64,000 nt of DNA from JAQSWP01 sp050181585 (lineage in GTDB: Bacteria > Pseudomonadota > Alphaproteobacteria > Reyranellales > JAQSWP01). A program made the position numbers and the translations under genes. Under the pieces are notes generated by a model. That model made no database searches. It saw only the letters and a program-made list of their open reading frames with translations, and had not been told where the DNA came from. How positions within the stretch are numbered: position 1 is the stretch's first letter; each line of letters begins with the position of its first letter. The stretch covers positions 1 through 64,000 of the forward strand of contig JBFXDA010000007.1 of the NCBI GenBank assembly GCA_050181585.1. The letters run 5' to 3'. This document shows, piece by piece, positions 42,028 through 50,384 of this stretch.

Positions 42028-42819
42028 ATGGACGATCGTGCGGTCAAGGCCCTGGCGGAGCGGCTGGTGAAGGCGCGCGCCGAGCGCGCGGCCATCGATT
42101 TTCTGGGCGGCGCAAATCCGCCGCAGAACGAGACGGACGCCTATCGCATCCAGTTCGCGCTGCACGATCTGCTCAAGGCCAGGGGCGAGGAGCGCGGCGG
42201 CTGGAAGGTCGCCGTGCCGCTGCCGGCGCAGTACCAGGCCATCGGCCTGACCGGCCCGGCCATGGGCGGATTGCTGAAATCGCGGCTGGTGAAAAGCGGG
42301 GCGCGCTTTCCCGCCGGTTCGATCCTGAAGCCCGGCATCGAGTGCGAGGTGGCGGTGCGCATGGCGATCGACGCGCCGGCCAGTGCGGGGCCCTACACCC
42401 AGGCCAACATCCTGCCGCTGGTCGGCGCGGTGATGCCCGCCATCGAGGTGGTCGACAACCGCTACGCCGATCTCGCCGGCATGATGGGCCCCGCCCGCAT
42501 CGCCGACGATTTCCTGCAGCACGCCTGCGTGCTGGGCCGGGAGATCACCGACTACCGCAGCATCGACTTCACCATGATCACCGGCCGCTCGATCCACAAC
42601 GGCAAGGAGATCGCTTCCGGCCCCGGCACCGCCGTGATGGGCAATCCCATCGCCGCCCTGGCCTGGCTGGCCAACAAGCTGATCTCGCTCGGCCGGCACC
42701 TGAAGGAAGGCGACATCGTGATGACCGGCTCGGTGCACGCGCCGCAATTCCTCGCCGGCGGCGGCGAGGTCGAGGTCGGCTTCGACGAGCTGGGAATGGT
42801 GAAGGCCAGCTTCGCCTGA
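42028..42819 (+). CDS. 2-keto-4-pentenoate hydratase / fumarylacetoacetate hydrolase-family protein
   Basis: A 263-residue member of the MhpD/XylJ hydratase family, metal-dependent enzymes late in meta-cleavage of aromatic compounds. Visible are GWKVAVPLPAQYQAIGLTGP, the metal region SILKPGIECEVAVRM (E-x-E) and DGNS-like FLQHACVLGREITDYRSIDF; the end has GDIVMTGSVHAPQFLAGGGE. No other meta-cleavage enzymes are adjacent, so the precise substrate is open. ATG at 42028 follows GGGAGAGAGAG; an ATG seven codons earlier is less likely. Confidence 0.87.
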   Translation: MDDRAVKALAERLVKARAERAAIDFLGGANPPQNETDAYRIQFALHDLLKARGEERGGWKVAVPLPAQYQAIGLTGPAMGGLLKSRLVKSGARFPAGSILKPGIECEVAVRMAIDAPASAGPYTQANILPLVGAVMPAIEVVDNRYADLAGMMGPARIADDFLQHACVLGREITDYRSIDFTMITGRSIHNGKEIASGPGTAVMGNPIAALAWLANKLISLGRHLKEGDIVMTGSVHAPQFLAGGGEVEVGFDELGMVKASFA

Positions 42820-42820
42820 A

Positions 42821-43201
42821 CTATCGGGCGGCCGGTTCGTTGCGGAAGTTCAATTCCAGCATCACCCCGTCGGGGTCGTGGATGAAGACCTGCTGCAAGG
42901 GCCGGCCCGGCACTTTGCGGATCTCGTGAGCCACGCCGTCGCGCTGCAACTGCTCGACGGTGGCGGGCAGGTTCTCGCAGTTGAAGGCGATATGGTCGAT
43001 GGCGCCGCCGCCTTGCGCTTGCCGTCCGCTTTCCGCCACCAGGTGCAGCACCGCCTTCTCGCCGGCATAGAGCCAGGCGCCGGGGAAGGAGAAGGGCGGC
43101 CGGTCGCCGACGCGCAAGCCGACATAGCGCTGGTAGAACGCCACCGTCCGCTCCAGGTCGCGGCAGAAGACGTTGTAATGGTCGAGCGAAAGGGCCGGCA
43201 T
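42821..43201 (-). CDS. VOC-family (glyoxalase-like) protein
   Basis: A 126-residue vicinal-oxygen-chelate fold protein. It has the paired beta-alpha-beta modules (LDHYNVFCRDLERTVAFYQR, then IDHIAFNCENLPATVEQLQR) and metal ligands H (LDHY) and E (VMLELNF). Functions in the family include glyoxalase, fosfomycin resistance and dioxygenase; this one cannot be placed. It lies tail to tail with the hydratase gene, 1 base apart, and divergent from the GST gene. Confidence 0.87.
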   Translation of the reverse strand: MPALSLDHYNVFCRDLERTVAFYQRYVGLRVGDRPPFSFPGAWLYAGEKAVLHLVAESGRQAQGGGAIDHIAFNCENLPATVEQLQRDGVAHEIRKVPGRPLQQVFIHDPDGVMLELNFRNEPAAR

Positions 43202-43296
43202 TCTTGCCTCGGAGCGGCGGCGGGTTAAGGTGCCTGTGCGGCGAAATCCTAGCGCATCGGGTGGCCGCGGTCATGCGCGGTATCGGAGGTCGGAAA

Positions 43297-43932
43297 ATGT
43301 TGAAGCTCTTCTACAGCCCCGGCGCCTGCTCGCTGGCCTCGCATATCGCCCTGATCGAGACCGGCGCGCCGTTCGAACTGTCGAAAGTGCCGGTGGCCGA
43401 CAAGTCCAACCGGCAGCCGGACTATCTCGCGGTCAATCCGCGCGGCTTCATTCCCGCACTGGCGGTCGACGACTGGATCATGACCGAGAACGCCGCCATC
43501 ATGCTCTATCTGGCGCAGCGCTATCCCGCGGCCAATCTGCTGCCGGCCGAACCGGCACCGCTGGCCAAGGCGCTGGAATGGCTGGCGTGGCAGAGCAGCA
43601 CCGCCCATCCCGCCTTCGCCCATCTGTGGCGGCCGGAGCGTTTCGTCGATACCCCCGAGGGGCAGGAGATCGTGAAGAAGGCCGCGATCGCCCGCGCCCG
43701 CGCCGTGGGCGAGGAGATCGAGGCCTGGCTGAAGCGCAACGACTACGCCGCCGGCCTTGGCTTCAGCGCCGCCGACGGCATGTTCCTGGTGCTCTATCGT
43801 TGGCTGTGGCGCGCCGGCGAGCCGGTCGACGAGCGCAGCTTCCCGGCCTGGACGCGCTATGCCGAGCGCCTGGGCGAGCGCCCCTCGGTGCGCCAGGCGC
43901 TGGAGACCGAGCAGATCAGCCTGTTTCCCTGA
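43297..43932 (+). CDS. Beta-class glutathione S-transferase
   Basis: A 211-residue GST. The N-terminal thioredoxin domain opens LKLFYSPGACSLASHIALIE, with C11 equivalent to the active cysteine of bacterial beta-class GSTs; the glutathione site continues NPRGFIPALAVDD and TENAAIMLYLA. The C-terminal helical domain is complete. It conjugates or transfers glutathione to electrophiles or reduces disulfides. ATG at 43297 follows GGAGGTCGGA. Its 3' end overlaps the convergent thioesterase gene by 17 bases. Confidence 0.92.
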   Translation: MLKLFYSPGACSLASHIALIETGAPFELSKVPVADKSNRQPDYLAVNPRGFIPALAVDDWIMTENAAIMLYLAQRYPAANLLPAEPAPLAKALEWLAWQSSTAHPAFAHLWRPERFVDTPEGQEIVKKAAIARARAVGEEIEAWLKRNDYAAGLGFSAADGMFLVLYRWLWRAGEPVDERSFPAWTRYAERLGERPSVRQALETEQISLFP

Positions 43933-44383
43933 TCTGCGCCAGGCTGGCCTCGGACGGAAATTCCTTGGGGATGTAGCGGAACGTGCCGGTGCCGGTGGCC
44001 AGCAATTCGCCGTCCTCGTCGACGATCTCCCCTTCGCACACGAAGGCGGCGCGGCCGTCGCTGCGCTTCTGGCCGCGCGCCGTCAGCAGGCCCCGCCGCC
44101 CGGGATTGATGAACTGCGTGGTGAAGCTCAGCGAGCGGCACAGCCGGCGCGGCTTGTCGGGACCCTGGTAGGTGGCCGCCAGCCCGCAGGCGGCGTCGAG
44201 CAGGGTCATGATCACCCCGCCATGAGCCACGCCGCTGGCGTTGAGCAGGTCCGGGCGCATCTCCACCGCCAGTTCGATGAAGTCCGGCCGCCACGCCACG
44301 ACGCGATGGCCGAGCTTCAGGTTGAAGCCGACGAAGGTGAACTGCCCGACCGGCTCGGCGTCGGCGGGACGCAGGATCGGCAT
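43916..44383 (-). CDS. PaaI-like hotdog thioesterase
   Basis: A 155-residue hotdog protein. The motif LNASGVAHGGVIMTLLDAAC marks the PaaI/YigI type; later SLSFTTQFINPGRRGLLTAR. It hydrolyses acyl- or aryl-CoA thioesters; specificity unknown. Its ATG at 44383 overlaps the stop of the IclR regulator by one base (TGATG), so translation is coupled to the regulator. It overlaps the GST gene 3' end on the other strand. Confidence 0.88.
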   Translation of the reverse strand: MPILRPADAEPVGQFTFVGFNLKLGHRVVAWRPDFIELAVEMRPDLLNASGVAHGGVIMTLLDAACGLAATYQGPDKPRRLCRSLSFTTQFINPGRRGLLTARGQKRSDGRAAFVCEGEIVDEDGELLATGTGTFRYIPKEFPSEASLAQIRETG

Positions 44384-45303
44384 CAGATGCGGCGCAGCTT
44401 GCGGGTGGCGTCCTGGCCCGGGCGCTTGGCCAGGCCGAGCTGCACGTCGCGGGCCAGTTGCACCAGGCGCGGACCCAGATCGCGCTCCAGCCGCTCGCGG
44501 CTGAGGCTGAAGGCGGGGCCGGCGCAGTTCAGCGAATAGAGCGCTCCGCCATCGGGGCCGCGCAGCGGCACGCCGACGCCGTTGATCTCCGGCAGCCATT
44601 CGCCGATCGACATGCAGAAGCCGCGCTGCGCGATCTCGCGCTCGGCCCGGTCGATGCCGGCCTTGACCTTGTTCCAGTCGTCGCGCCAGCGCTTGCGCAC
44701 CACGTCGAGCAGCGCTGTGCGCTCGCGCTCGGGCAGCGAGGCGATATAGGCCTTGCCCATGGCCGTGGTCGGCAGCGGCACGCGCGAGCCGACGTCGAGC
44801 GTCAGCGCCACCGTGGCCTGGCCGCGGCAGCTCTCGAGATAGATCATCGACATGCGATCGCGCCCGGCCAGCGCCACCGAGCCGTTGGAGTAGTTGGCCA
44901 GCGCCTGCATGTGCGGGCGCGCCACCTGGCGGATGTCGAGGTTGGACAGCGCGGCGTAGCCCAGCGCCAGCACCGAGGCGCCCAGCTCGTATTTGCGGAA
45001 GCGGCGGGTGTAGTTGAGGTAGCCGAGCTGGGTCAGCGTGTGCGTCAGCCGCGCCACGGTCGGCTTGGGCAGGCCGGTGCGGGCGGCGATCTCCTGGTTG
45101 CCCAGCATGCCGTCGCCGGGATGGAAGGCGCGCAGGATGTCCAGCCCGCGCGCCAGGGCGGTGACGAACTGGCGGTCCTTGCTGGCCTCCTGGTCGAACT
45201 GCACCGGGGCCAGCGCGGGCGCCGGCGCGATCCGCTCGGCGGGGCCGGGGTTGGGAACTGCGTCGGCGCGCAGGGGGACGGTCTCGGCGCGGTGATCTGT
45301 CAC
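44383..45303 (-). CDS. IclR-family transcriptional regulator (PcaR/PobR-like)
   Basis: A 306-residue regulator. After a disordered 35-residue start comes a winged helix (ALARGLDILRAFHPGDGMLG, IAARTGLPKPTVARLTHTL) and the IclR effector domain (GSRVPLPTTAMGKAYIASLP, INGVGVPLRGPDGGALYSLN). The closest groups control protocatechuate and 4-hydroxybenzoate catabolism. The C-terminal thioesterase gene is coupled downstream. A dyad (45326-45347) just upstream fits autoregulation. Confidence 0.9.
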   Translation of the reverse strand: MTDHRAETVPLRADAVPNPGPAERIAPAPALAPVQFDQEASKDRQFVTALARGLDILRAFHPGDGMLGNQEIAARTGLPKPTVARLTHTLTQLGYLNYTRRFRKYELGASVLALGYAALSNLDIRQVARPHMQALANYSNGSVALAGRDRMSMIYLESCRGQATVALTLDVGSRVPLPTTAMGKAYIASLPERERTALLDVVRKRWRDDWNKVKAGIDRAEREIAQRGFCMSIGEWLPEINGVGVPLRGPDGGALYSLNCAGPAFSLSRERLERDLGPRLVQLARDVQLGLAKRPGQDATRKLRRI

Positions 45304-45325
45304 GGTTGCCTCCGAATGAACGCTC

Positions 45326-45347
45326 GTTTACCTTGATGGCGGTAAAC
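45326..45347. promoter_or_regulatory. Operator-like dyad upstream of the IclR gene
   Basis: GTTTACC (45326-45332) and GGTAAAC (45341-45347) form a perfect 7-bp inverted repeat with an 8-base gap, 23-44 bases before the IclR start. It is well placed for autorepression, and might also reach the divergent deacetylase gene 168 bases away. The remaining part of 45304-45514 shows nothing clear. Confidence 0.5.
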
Positions 45348-45514
45348 ATGCCCGAGCCGCCCTGCACCGTCAACCGTGCAAAACGGGATTTTTCATTGCG
45401 GAATTTATGAGCAGCTCGCGCCTGGGGAATATTGAATTTCCTAGGCAAAGCCTCCGTTGCTGATTACGAAGAGGGCGGCCGCTCCCATCCGTCCAACGGC
45501 CGCGCGAGTCCGCC

Positions 45515-46441
45515 ATGAGTACGATTCTGTTCAGCCATTCCGCCTGTCTGGATCACGAAACCGGCGGCTACCACCCGGAGAGTCCGGAGCGCCTGCGCGC
45601 CGTGCTGGCGGCACTGGAAGGCGAGGATTTCATGTTCCTCGACCGGCGCGAGGCGCCGCGGGCGACGCGCCAGCAACTGGCCCTGGCGCATCCGGCCAGT
45701 TATGTCGAGGCGATGCTGGCGGCCATTCCCAGCGACGGGCTGGTGCCGATCGATGCCGATACCATCGTCTCGCCGGGCTCGGGCGAGGCGGCGTTGCGCG
45801 CCGCCGGCGCGGTCGTGGCGGCGGTCGACGCGGTGGCGAAGAAGGAGGCGCGCAATGCTTTCTGCGCCGTGCGTCCGCCCGGCCACCACGCCGAGCCCGC
45901 CCAGGCGATGGGCTTCTGCCTGTTCAACAACGTCGCCGTCGGTGCCCTGCACGGGCGCAAGGCGCATGGCCTGACGCGCGCCGCCATCGTCGATTTCGAC
46001 GTGCATCACGGCAATGGCAGCGAGACCCTGGCCAAGGCCGACACGAACCTGTTCTACGCCTCCACCCACCAGGCGCCGCTCTATCCCGGCACCGGCATGG
46101 ACAACGATCCGCGCCATCCCAACGTGGTCAATGTCTGCCTGCCGCCGGGCGCCGGCTCGGTCCCGTTCCGCACCGCCTTCGAGGAGGAGATCCTGCCCGC
46201 CCTGCGCGCGTTCAAGCCGGATCTGCTGCTGATCTCCGCCGGGTTCGACGGCCATCGCCGCGATCCGCTGGCCGAGATGAACCTGGTGGAGGACGACTAT
46301 TACTGGGCGACGTCCTGCCTGCAGTCGCTGGCCAACGACGTCTGCGCCGGGCGGGTGGTGTCGGCTCTGGAGGGCGGCTACGACCTGGCCGCGCTGGGCC
46401 GGTCCGCCGCCGCCCATGTCCGAGCCCTGATGCAGAGCTGA
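45515..46441 (+). CDS. Histone-deacetylase-family hydrolase
   Basis: A 308-residue class II-type zinc deacetylase. Signatures: GYHPESPERLRAVLAALEGE, RPPGHHAEPAQAMGFCLFNN (the tandem histidines of the charge relay), IVDFDVHHGNGSE (zinc ligands D and H) and SAGFDGHRRDPLAEM (zinc ligand D). Bacterial relatives act on acetylpolyamines, acetoin-related proteins or unknown acetylated compounds. It commonly precedes xseB in alphaproteobacteria, as here (54 bases), though why is unclear. Confidence 0.92.
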   Translation: MSTILFSHSACLDHETGGYHPESPERLRAVLAALEGEDFMFLDRREAPRATRQQLALAHPASYVEAMLAAIPSDGLVPIDADTIVSPGSGEAALRAAGAVVAAVDAVAKKEARNAFCAVRPPGHHAEPAQAMGFCLFNNVAVGALHGRKAHGLTRAAIVDFDVHHGNGSETLAKADTNLFYASTHQAPLYPGTGMDNDPRHPNVVNVCLPPGAGSVPFRTAFEEEILPALRAFKPDLLLISAGFDGHRRDPLAEMNLVEDDYYWATSCLQSLANDVCAGRVVSALEGGYDLAALGRSAAAHVRALMQS

Positions 46442-46494
46442 GGCTTCTTGCGGCCATCGCCGGTCCGGCCTAAAGTGGGTTGATACGGTGGAAA

Positions 46495-46752
46495 ATGTCT
46501 GATAAATCAAAGCCTAACAAAGAGATCGAGGGCCTGTCCTTCGAGGACGCGCTGAAAGAGCTGGAGACCATCGTCCAGCAGCTCGAGCGCGGCCAGATCA
46601 AGCTCGACGAGGCCATCGCCGCCTACGAGCGCGGCGCGGCGCTGAAGGCGCTGTGCGAGCGCAAGCTGGCCGAGGCCAAGGCCAAGGTCGAGAAGATCAC
46701 ACTGTCCGCCGAGGGCCAGGTGATCGGCACTGCGCCGGCCGGGCTCGAGTGA
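46495..46752 (+). CDS. xseB: Exodeoxyribonuclease VII small subunit
   Basis: An 85-residue protein. ExoVII degrades single-stranded DNA; several XseB subunits bind each XseA. Family pattern: LSFEDALKELETIVQQLERG and LDEAIAAYERGAALKALCE. The length is typical (about 80). No xseA is in the window. ATG at 46495 is preferred over one 5 codons upstream. It heads the run to ispA (22 bases) and dxs. Confidence 0.94.
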   Translation: MSDKSKPNKEIEGLSFEDALKELETIVQQLERGQIKLDEAIAAYERGAALKALCERKLAEAKAKVEKITLSAEGQVIGTAPAGLE

Positions 46753-46774
46753 GCGCTCACTCATTTCGCCCGCC

Positions 46775-47665
46775 GTGCTGAAGAATTTCGAACTGGCGCT
46801 GGCGCAGGCCGCCAAGACCACCACGACGGTCATGGACCGGCTGCTGGCGGGCGGGGCGGAGCCGGAGGGGCGCTTGTTGCAGGCCATGCGCTATGGCGCG
46901 CTGGCCGGCGGCAAGCGGCTGCGGCCGTTCTTCGTGTTGGCCTCCGCCCAGCTCTTCAACGTCGCCGAGCCGGCAGCGGCGCGCGTCGCCGCCGCGGTCG
47001 AATTCGTGCATGCCTATTCGCTGATCCACGACGATCTGCCGGCGATGGACGACGACGACCTGCGCCGCGGCCAGCCCACCGTGCACCGCCAGTTCGACGA
47101 GGCGACCGCGATCCTGGCGGGCGACGCGCTGCAGGCGCTGGCCTTCGAGGTGCTGGCCGATCCCGCCACCCATGGCGATCCCGCCGTGCGCTGCGAGCTG
47201 GTGCGCGGCCTGGCGGTGGCGATCGGCGCGCATGGCATGGTGGGCGGCCAGATGGCCGATCTTGCCGCCGGCGACGGCAGCTTCGGCATCGGCGAGATCA
47301 CCCGCATGCAGCGCATGAAGACGGGCGCGCTGATCGCCTTTTCCTGCGTCGCGGGCGCCGTACTGGGCAAGGCGGCCGAGCCCAGCCGGCACGCGCTGCA
47401 GGCCTATGCCCACGATCTGGGCCTGGCCTTCCAGATCGCCGACGACCTGATCGACGCCGAAGGCAGCGCCGCCGAGGCGGGCAAGGCGGTGGGCAAGGAC
47501 AAGGCCCGCGGCAAGGCCACTTTCGTCGACATACTGGGCGTCGAGCGGGCCCGGGCGCAGGCCCGGCTGCTGGCCGAGCAGGCCGGAAAACACCTTGATA
47601 TGTTTGAGGAAAAGGCCGATCTCTTGCGCCAGGCGGCGGGTTTCGTGGTCAACCGCCGGCGCTGA
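46775..47665 (+). CDS. ispA: Geranyl/farnesyl diphosphate synthase
   Basis: A 296-residue polyprenyl synthase making C15 farnesyl diphosphate from IPP and DMAPP, the precursor of ubiquinone and undecaprenyl phosphate. The first aspartate-rich motif is DDLPAMDDDDLRRG with the insertion typical of bacterial type II FPP synthases; the second is IADDLIDAEG. Basic residues GGKRLRPFF bind diphosphate. The start is GTG at 46775; no ATG is in frame nearby. It is followed by dxs, the classical xseB-ispA-dxs cluster. Confidence 0.94.
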   Translation: MLKNFELALAQAAKTTTTVMDRLLAGGAEPEGRLLQAMRYGALAGGKRLRPFFVLASAQLFNVAEPAAARVAAAVEFVHAYSLIHDDLPAMDDDDLRRGQPTVHRQFDEATAILAGDALQALAFEVLADPATHGDPAVRCELVRGLAVAIGAHGMVGGQMADLAAGDGSFGIGEITRMQRMKTGALIAFSCVAGAVLGKAAEPSRHALQAYAHDLGLAFQIADDLIDAEGSAAEAGKAVGKDKARGKATFVDILGVERARAQARLLAEQAGKHLDMFEEKADLLRQAAGFVVNRRR

Positions 47666-47747
47666 GTGCCCCGGCCGTGACAAAGCGCGGCCTTGAAGAC
47701 GGCGTTTTGACATTAGACTTTCTGGCAGGCGACGGCAGGAGTTTGGC

Positions 47748-49676
47748 GTGGCGGACAGGCAGGACAGCGACAGCACGACCAGGCTGCTCGACACGCTGGG
47801 CAGCCCGCAGGACTTGCGCAAGCTGGACGAGAGCCGCCTGCCGCAAGTGGCCGACGAGCTGCGGCGGGAGACCATCGACGCCGTCTCCGTCACCGGCGGG
47901 CATCTGGGCGCCGGGCTGGGCGTGGTTGAGCTCACCGTGGCGCTGCACTACGTCTTCAACACCCCGCACGACCGGCTGGTCTGGGACGTCGGCCACCAGG
48001 CCTATCCGCACAAGATCCTGACCGGCCGGCGCGCCCGCATCCGCACCTTGCGCCAGGGCGGCGGCCTGTCCGGCTTCACCCGCCGCAGCGAGAGCGAGTT
48101 CGATCCCTTCGGCGCCGCCCATTCCTCGACCTCGATCTCGGCCGCTTTGGGCATGGCGGTGGCCCGCGACCTCTCCGGCGCGCAGCGCAACGTGGTGGCG
48201 GTGATCGGCGACGGCGCCATGAGCGCCGGCATGGCCTACGAGGCGATGAACAATGCCGGCCATCTGAAGAGCCGGCTGATCGTGGTGCTGAACGACAACG
48301 ACATGTCGATCGCCCCGCCGGTCGGCGCCATGAGCGGCTATCTCTCGCGCCTGATCTCCTCGCGGCCCTATCTGTCGCTGCGCCAGATCGGTAAGCAGAT
48401 GGCGCGCGCCTTTCCCGCGCCGTTCGAGAAGGCCGCAAGGCGGGCCGAGGAATACGCTCGCGGCCTGGTGACCGGCGGCACGCTGTTCGAGGAGCTGGGC
48501 TTCTATTACGTCGGCCCGGTCGACGGCCACCGCATCGACCATCTGCTGCCGGTGCTGAAGAACGCCCGCGACGCCAGGCTGGATCGGCCGGTGCTGATCC
48601 ATTGCGTGACGCAGAAGGGCAAGGGCTACAAGCCGGCCGAGCAGAGCGCCGACAAGTATCACGGCGTCGCCAAGTTCGACGTCATCACCGGCACGCAGGT
48701 GAAGTCGGCCTCGAACGCGCCCAGCTACACCTCGGTCTTCGCCAAGGCGCTGGTCGCCGAGGCCGAGGCCGATCCGAAGATCGTCGCCATCACGGCGGCG
48801 ATGCCCAGCGGCACCGGCCTCGACCGGTTCGCCGAGCGCTTCCCCAACCGCAGCTTCGACGTCGGCATCGCCGAGCAGCATGCCGTGACCTTCGCCGCCG
48901 GCCTGGCGGCCGAAGGCTACAAGCCCTTCGCCGCCATCTACTCGACCTTCCTGCAGCGCGGCTACGACCAGGTCGTGCACGACGTGGCGATCCAGAAACT
49001 GCCGGTGCGCTTCGCCATCGACCGCGCCGGGCTGGTCGGCGCCGACGGCGCCACCCATGCCGGCGCCTACGACCTCGCCTATCTCGGATGCCTGCCCGAT
49101 TTCGTCATCATGGCCGCCTCGGATGAGGTCGAGCTGATGCATATGGTGGCGACCGCCGCCGCCATCGACGACCGGCCGTCCGCCGTGCGCTATCCGCGCG
49201 GCGAGGGCGTCGGCCTCGAGCTGCCCGCGCGCGGCGCGCCGCTGGCGATCGGCAAGGGCCGCTTTCTGCGCGAAGGTTCGGCGGTCGCCATTCTCAGCCT
49301 GGGCGCTCGCCTGCAGGAATGCCTGAAGGCGGCCGACGAGCTGGCGGCGCGCGGCCTGTCCGCCACCGTCGCCGATGCCCGCTTCGCCAAGCCGCTGGAC
49401 GAGGACCTGGTGCGCCGCCTGGCGCGCGGGCATGAGGTGCTGATCACCATCGAGGAAGGCGCGGTCGGCGGTTTCGCCAGCCACGTGCTGCAGTTCCTCG
49501 CCACCGCCGGCCTGCTCGATGGCGGGCTGAAGATCCGCCCCATGGTGCTGCCCGACCGCTTCATCGACCACAACGCGCCGGCGCTGCAATACGACGAGGC
49601 CGGGCTGAACGCCCGCCACATCGTCGCCACGGCGCTCGAGGCGCTGGGGCGGGCGGCGGAGACGGCGCGGGCTTAG
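47748..49676 (+). CDS. dxs: 1-deoxy-D-xylulose-5-phosphate synthase
   Basis: A 642-residue thiamin-diphosphate transketolase-type enzyme that condenses pyruvate and glyceraldehyde 3-phosphate, the first and rate-setting step of the MEP isoprenoid pathway. Motifs: VWDVGHQAYPHKILTGRRA, GDGAMSAGMAYEAMNNAGH with a ThDP-binding GDG...NN, LNDNDMSIAPPVGAMSGYLS, and DVGIAEQHAVTFAAGLA with the catalytic glutamate. The start is GTG at 47748 (MADRQ). It ends the isoprenoid unit; a palindromic repeat follows. Confidence 0.96.
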   Translation: MADRQDSDSTTRLLDTLGSPQDLRKLDESRLPQVADELRRETIDAVSVTGGHLGAGLGVVELTVALHYVFNTPHDRLVWDVGHQAYPHKILTGRRARIRTLRQGGGLSGFTRRSESEFDPFGAAHSSTSISAALGMAVARDLSGAQRNVVAVIGDGAMSAGMAYEAMNNAGHLKSRLIVVLNDNDMSIAPPVGAMSGYLSRLISSRPYLSLRQIGKQMARAFPAPFEKAARRAEEYARGLVTGGTLFEELGFYYVGPVDGHRIDHLLPVLKNARDARLDRPVLIHCVTQKGKGYKPAEQSADKYHGVAKFDVITGTQVKSASNAPSYTSVFAKALVAEAEADPKIVAITAAMPSGTGLDRFAERFPNRSFDVGIAEQHAVTFAAGLAAEGYKPFAAIYSTFLQRGYDQVVHDVAIQKLPVRFAIDRAGLVGADGATHAGAYDLAYLGCLPDFVIMAASDEVELMHMVATAAAIDDRPSAVRYPRGEGVGLELPARGAPLAIGKGRFLREGSAVAILSLGARLQECLKAADELAARGLSATVADARFAKPLDEDLVRRLARGHEVLITIEEGAVGGFASHVLQFLATAGLLDGGLKIRPMVLPDRFIDHNAPALQYDEAGLNARHIVATALEALGRAAETARA

Positions 49677-49700
49677 CCGAGCATTCCGTGCCGAGTATTC

Positions 49701-49788
49701 CGTCACCCTGAGCGCTAGCGAAGGGTCTTCTCTCTACCCAAGATTGGTGCTGCTGAGAAAAGATGCTTCGCTAGCGCTCAGCATGACG
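49701..49788. repeat. REP-like inverted doublet downstream of dxs
   Basis: Two 34-base arms in opposite orientation (49701-49734 and 49755-49788) match at 29 positions around a core GAGCGCTAGCGAAG. Each arm can also fold alone: ACCCT pairs with AGGGT in the left arm (49705-49726), and ATGCT with AGCAT in the right (49763-49785). The arms differ at four of those stem positions, yet each stem stays paired. The whole can act as a Rho-independent-like end for dxs and the convergent YCII gene. Confidence 0.88.
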
Positions 49789-49812
49789 AAGAAAAAACTG
49801 GGGCGTTATGAC

Positions 49813-50163
49813 TCAGGCGAACACCATCACCGGCCGCACTTCGACCGAGCCGTATTTCGCCGCCGGGCAGCGGCCGGCCCATTTGACGGCTTCGGCCATG
49901 TTCTTCACGTCGATCATGTAGTAGCCGCCCAGGGTTTCCTTGTTCTTCACCGCGCCGCCGGCCAGCGTCGCCTTCTTGCCGTCGACGGAGCGCACCGTCT
50001 TGGCCGTCATCGACGGCTGCAGCGCCTCGCCGTGTTTCATCACGCCGGCATCGGCCATGTCCTTGGTGTATTTCATGTAGGCGCCCATGACCGCTTCCTG
50101 CTCCTTGGGCGTCATCTTCATCTCGTCCTTTTCGTTGCCGTAGATCAGGATCATGAATTGCAT
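49813..50163 (-). CDS. YCII-related (DGPF-domain) protein
   Basis: A 116-residue YCII-fold protein of the DGPF group (MQFMILIYGNEKDEMKM, AVMGAYMKYTKDMADAGVMK, LGGYYMIDVKNMAEAVKWAG, VEVRPVMVF). The group often lies next to ECF sigma-factor genes and has no proven enzyme role. No ECF gene is adjacent here. ATG at 50163 is chosen over a start 66 codons upstream whose extra sequence does not look coding. It is divergent from the MATE gene across 221 bases where I see no strong motif. Confidence 0.82.
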   Translation of the reverse strand: MQFMILIYGNEKDEMKMTPKEQEAVMGAYMKYTKDMADAGVMKHGEALQPSMTAKTVRSVDGKKATLAGGAVKNKETLGGYYMIDVKNMAEAVKWAGRCPAAKYGSVEVRPVMVFA

Positions 50164-50384
50164 CTGGTGGCTTCCCTGTTTGCGATGGCAGCAGAACGAC
50201 GATGTCTCGCTGCTCTGGGTTGCAGGATAACAAAGCCCCATAGGCTTTCTAACCGACAATTGCGGTCCGCCTGCAAAAAGCCGGCAATACACAGCCCGTA
50301 TGAAAACGCGGCAGGACTGGCGCGCTGCGCCTGCACACCGGCCCCCTATCTTTTGCCACATGGCTTGGCCATAGTCCGCGCCCC

